Position numbers and translations under genes: made by a program | Origin: Pedobacter sp. AJM | GTDB taxonomy: Bacteria; Bacteroidota; Bacteroidia; Sphingobacteriales; Sphingobacteriaceae | Length of the DNA stretch: 64,000 bases | Direction of reading: 5' to 3' | NCBI RefSeq assembly: GCF_002197755.1 | Contig: NZ_NHOT01000004.1 | Span: 62,001 to 126,000 of the forward strand | Notes under the pieces: generated by a model | Told to the model about the DNA's origin: nothing | The model's input: the letters and a program-made list of their open reading frames with translations, nothing else | The model's database searches: none | Shown: piece by piece, positions 62,020-64,000 of the stretch | Layout: every line of letters begins with the position of its first letter | How positions within the stretch are numbered: position 1 is the stretch's first letter

Positions 62020-62754
62020 ATGAGTAATCATGCCGTGGGTGTAGATGGATGCAAATTTGGTTGGGCGGCAGCCAGCTATGCTGAAGAAACCATAAAGTGC
62101 TTTAGTAACATTACCGAAGTGTGGTCATACTTTGGAAAGTATGGTGATTTTCTGATCGACATGCCATTAGGTTTGCCCAGTGCGAAAAACCCACACCGTA
62201 CCTGTGAGCAGGAAGCCAGAGCAATCTTACCAAAAGAAAGAAAATCCAGTCTGTTTCCGGTGCCCTGTCGCGAAGCATTTGCAGCAGAAAGCTACAGTGA
62301 AGCGAATGAAATCAATAAAAATATTTTAGGCAAGGGACTATCAAAGCAAAGCTGGTTCATTATGCCGAAGATGAAAGAAGTGGATGACTTGCTGACTGGC
62401 AATCATGCAGCGAGAGTACGTTTTAAAGAAGCACACCCGGAAGTTTCCTTTCAGTTGCTGAATCAGGGTAAACCTTTAAGGGCCGGCAAGAAAACCACAG
62501 CAGGCATAGCGGAAAGGCTGGCTATCCTGCAGCAATGGGACTCCCGCACAGAGAACCTTTATCAATCGGCCATTCAGCTGTTTACAAAAAAAGCCCTTGC
62601 CCCGGATGACATCCTGGATGCTTTGTGCTTATCAGCCATGCAATCCGTGATTCAGCAAAATGAAAAGTCAGGACAACTGCATACCTTTCCTGAAAAACCA
62701 TTTAAAGATGCCTGTGGCATAAAAATGGCGATTCATTATGGGGTTTTAATGTAA
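62020..62754 (+). CDS. DUF429 family protein (RNase H-like fold)
   Basis: 244 residues starting MSNHAVGVDGCKFGWAAASY, with DFLIDMPLGLPS, NPHRTCEQEARAILPKERKSSLFPVP and EAHPEVSFQLLN. The acidic GVDG..GW, DMPLGL and E(V)HPE-type EAHPE residues are the family hallmarks and suggest an RNase H-like nuclease fold, though no substrate is known. Its 3' end overlaps the response regulator gene by 19 bases tail to tail. Confidence 0.85.
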   Translation: MSNHAVGVDGCKFGWAAASYAEETIKCFSNITEVWSYFGKYGDFLIDMPLGLPSAKNPHRTCEQEARAILPKERKSSLFPVPCREAFAAESYSEANEINKNILGKGLSKQSWFIMPKMKEVDDLLTGNHAARVRFKEAHPEVSFQLLNQGKPLRAGKKTTAGIAERLAILQQWDSRTENLYQSAIQLFTKKALAPDDILDALCLSAMQSVIQQNEKSGQLHTFPEKPFKDACGIKMAIHYGVLM

Positions 62755-63425
62755 AACCTGAAACCAATACCGCGTACACTTTCAATCTGGATGTTTGGAT
62801 CATCAGCCAGATATTTACGTAGCCTGCTGATGAACACATCCATACTGCGCCCGTTGAAGAAATCAGATTCCTTCCATAAATAGTTCAGGATATCATTCCT
62901 CTTAATCAATTCGTTTTGATGTTTACTCAGATAATGCAGCAACTGGCTTTCTTTTTCAGTAAGCAACGTTTCAGAAAAAGCGGAGGTTAAACGCATATTC
63001 GGCAAATCGAACTGGTAAACTCCCAGTTGAATCATGGTATCCGTATCTTTTGGTAATTTGTTTGTTCTCTTTAATATATTTCTGATTCTTAGAATAAGTT
63101 CATCGGCATCAAAGGGTTTTAAAATATAATCGTCAGCGCCCAACTCCAGGCCCCTCACAATATCTTCCTTCATTTTCCTGGCAGTTACAAACAGAAAGGG
63201 CAGATCAGGGTAGTTCTTACTGATTTTTTCCACCAGCTGAAATCCATCCTCCCCTGGCATCATGACATCAATGATCAGAATATCATAATGTTTTTCGCGC
63301 AATGCGGCCCTTGCTTCAATGCCGTTAAATACCTGATCGGCCTGGAAATGATTTAAATTCAGATACTGCTTCAGTAGGTGGCCAAGGTCAATATCGTCTT
63401 CAACAATCAAAATGTGCGCATTCAT
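62736..63425 (-). CDS. Response regulator, OmpR family
   Basis: 229 residues. The receiver domain has phosphorylation site D53 (IDVMMPGEDGF) with acidic pair E9/D10 and lysine KPFDADELILRI (about 104). A C-terminal winged helix (about 135-228, LLTEKESQLLHYLSKHQNELIKRNDIL, SMDVFISRLRKYLADDPNIQIESVRGIGFRF) binds DNA. It overlaps the histidine kinase by four bases (ATGA), so both are translated together. Their stimulus is unknown. Confidence 0.94.
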   Translation of the reverse strand: MNAHILIVEDDIDLGHLLKQYLNLNHFQADQVFNGIEARAALREKHYDILIIDVMMPGEDGFQLVEKISKNYPDLPFLFVTARKMKEDIVRGLELGADDYILKPFDADELILRIRNILKRTNKLPKDTDTMIQLGVYQFDLPNMRLTSAFSETLLTEKESQLLHYLSKHQNELIKRNDILNYLWKESDFFNGRSMDVFISRLRKYLADDPNIQIESVRGIGFRFYIKTP

Positions 63426-64000
63426 ATGGGTAAATGAATTAAAAATGAACTCCCCTTGCCCGCTTTACTTTTTAATTCGAGTTTGGCCTGTATCCGGTCT
63501 GCAGCCTGCCTGGCTAAAAACAAACCTAATCCTAAGCCTTTAACCGAATGCCGGTTTTCTTCCGGAACCCGATAAAATTTATCAAATATATACGCCTGGT
63601 GGTCCGCTGTAATGCCCGGGCCCTCATCTGTTACGGCAATGGTATAATATTTACCATTGATAGCGGATTCAAGCTTGATAACAGTTTGTGGGGCACTATA
63701 TTTTTGAGCATTCTCCACCAGCACATTGAGAATTTTCTCTATAAAAAGCGGACTGCTATGAAGGAGGCATGACGCCGGATCAATATCAACAGCCAGTTGA
63801 TGAGATTTTAACCTGAGGTCATGCACATAATTTTCCAAAAAGGTATGCATGTCTAATGGTTCAAGCTGAACAGGGATTTCAGATAACATGGCTCCTTCCA
63901 GCACACTGTCTACAATGTGCTGAATTTTCAGGTATTGCCGGTTTAAAGATTGTAACAGATCATCCTGCAATACCTTATTTGCTTTTACATCATCGCGGCC
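63422..64000 (-). CDS. Sensor histidine kinase, C-terminal part (cut by window edge)
   Basis: The open frame runs off the window, so only the last 192 codons are visible. They cover the end of the dimerisation helix (QYLKIQHIVDSVLEGAML) and the ATP-binding domain with N box LNVLVENAQKYS, G1 DEGPGI, F box FDKFYR and G2 GLGLGLFLARQA. The phosphorylated His lies beyond the edge. It pairs with the OmpR regulator by a four-base overlap. Downstream of both, the DUF429 gene converges. Confidence 0.93.
   Translation of the reverse strand, partial: GRDDVKANKVLQDDLLQSLNRQYLKIQHIVDSVLEGAMLSEIPVQLEPLDMHTFLENYVHDLRLKSHQLAVDIDPASCLLHSSPLFIEKILNVLVENAQKYSAPQTVIKLESAINGKYYTIAVTDEGPGITADHQAYIFDKFYRVPEENRHSVKGLGLGLFLARQAADRIQAKLELKSKAGKGSSFLIHLPI

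Overview
The window is a stretch of chromosome from a Bacteroidota bacterium, most likely Sphingobacteriaceae and Pedobacter-like. I infer this from the AT-rich DNA, TAnnTTTG promoter boxes with upstream TTTG, TonB receptors with carboxypeptidase-regulatory N-termini, a FecR/ECF sigma cascade, the futalosine menaquinone gene mqnC, SerC/SerA of Bacteroidota type, and dispersed short palindromes of the kind common in Pedobacter intergenic DNA. I see no rRNA, tRNA, CRISPR array, integrase or intact insertion sequence.

Layout. 1-9 kb: a small membrane protein with an overlapping 48-codon gene, the serine pathway (serC-serA), a TonB-dependent receptor, rpe, and rpsO-pnp, mostly on the minus strand. 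9.5-16.3 kb: two decayed accessory modules (a nucleotidyltransferase with its small partner, and a DUF6364/PIN toxin-antitoxin pair) around a thioesterase, a MATE exporter with a long leader, lepA and folD. 16.4-29 kb: Rieske protein, queE, an OmpA/PD40/TPR envelope protein, kdsA, recQ, kpsF-like arabinose-5-phosphate isomerase, mannose-1-phosphate guanylyltransferase, rlmB, dnaB and a chromate transporter. kpsF and kdsA both feed KDO synthesis for LPS. 29.6-40.5 kb: TPR protein, etfBA, a bifunctional-nuclease-domain protein, a nucleoside permease, a DUF3667 protein, citrate synthase, a DUF3347 lipoprotein, two tandem outer-membrane barrels, miaA and a nuclease-like accessory protein. 40.5-54.5 kb: an MBL-fold hydrolase, an AraC regulator divergent from a TonB receptor plus HmuY (probable heme uptake), ppnP, a pair of M16 peptidases, two unknown envelope proteins, mqnC, a serine hydrolase and a DUF92 membrane protein. 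54.7-64 kb: an ECF sigma/FecR/TonB-receptor signalling set, a DUF2306 protein, a membrane-anchored AraC regulator, a LytTR fragment, a DUF429 protein and a two-component system cut by the window edge.

The most interesting item is the leader of the MATE exporter: a well-formed promoter drives a leader of about 140 nt that starts with a 10-codon reading frame, MIVSAIRLRF. This carries the Arg-X-Arg motif at which macrolides stall ribosomes and resembles the ErmDL leader peptide core. It suggests a drug-sensing attenuator of efflux in Bacteroidota. Other points are -7 boxes only a few bases before start codons (lepA, dnaB, mqnC, M16 peptidase, DUF92), which imply almost leaderless mRNAs and correct several gene starts, and a chromosomal Vsr-like protein whose nuclease core looks degenerate.
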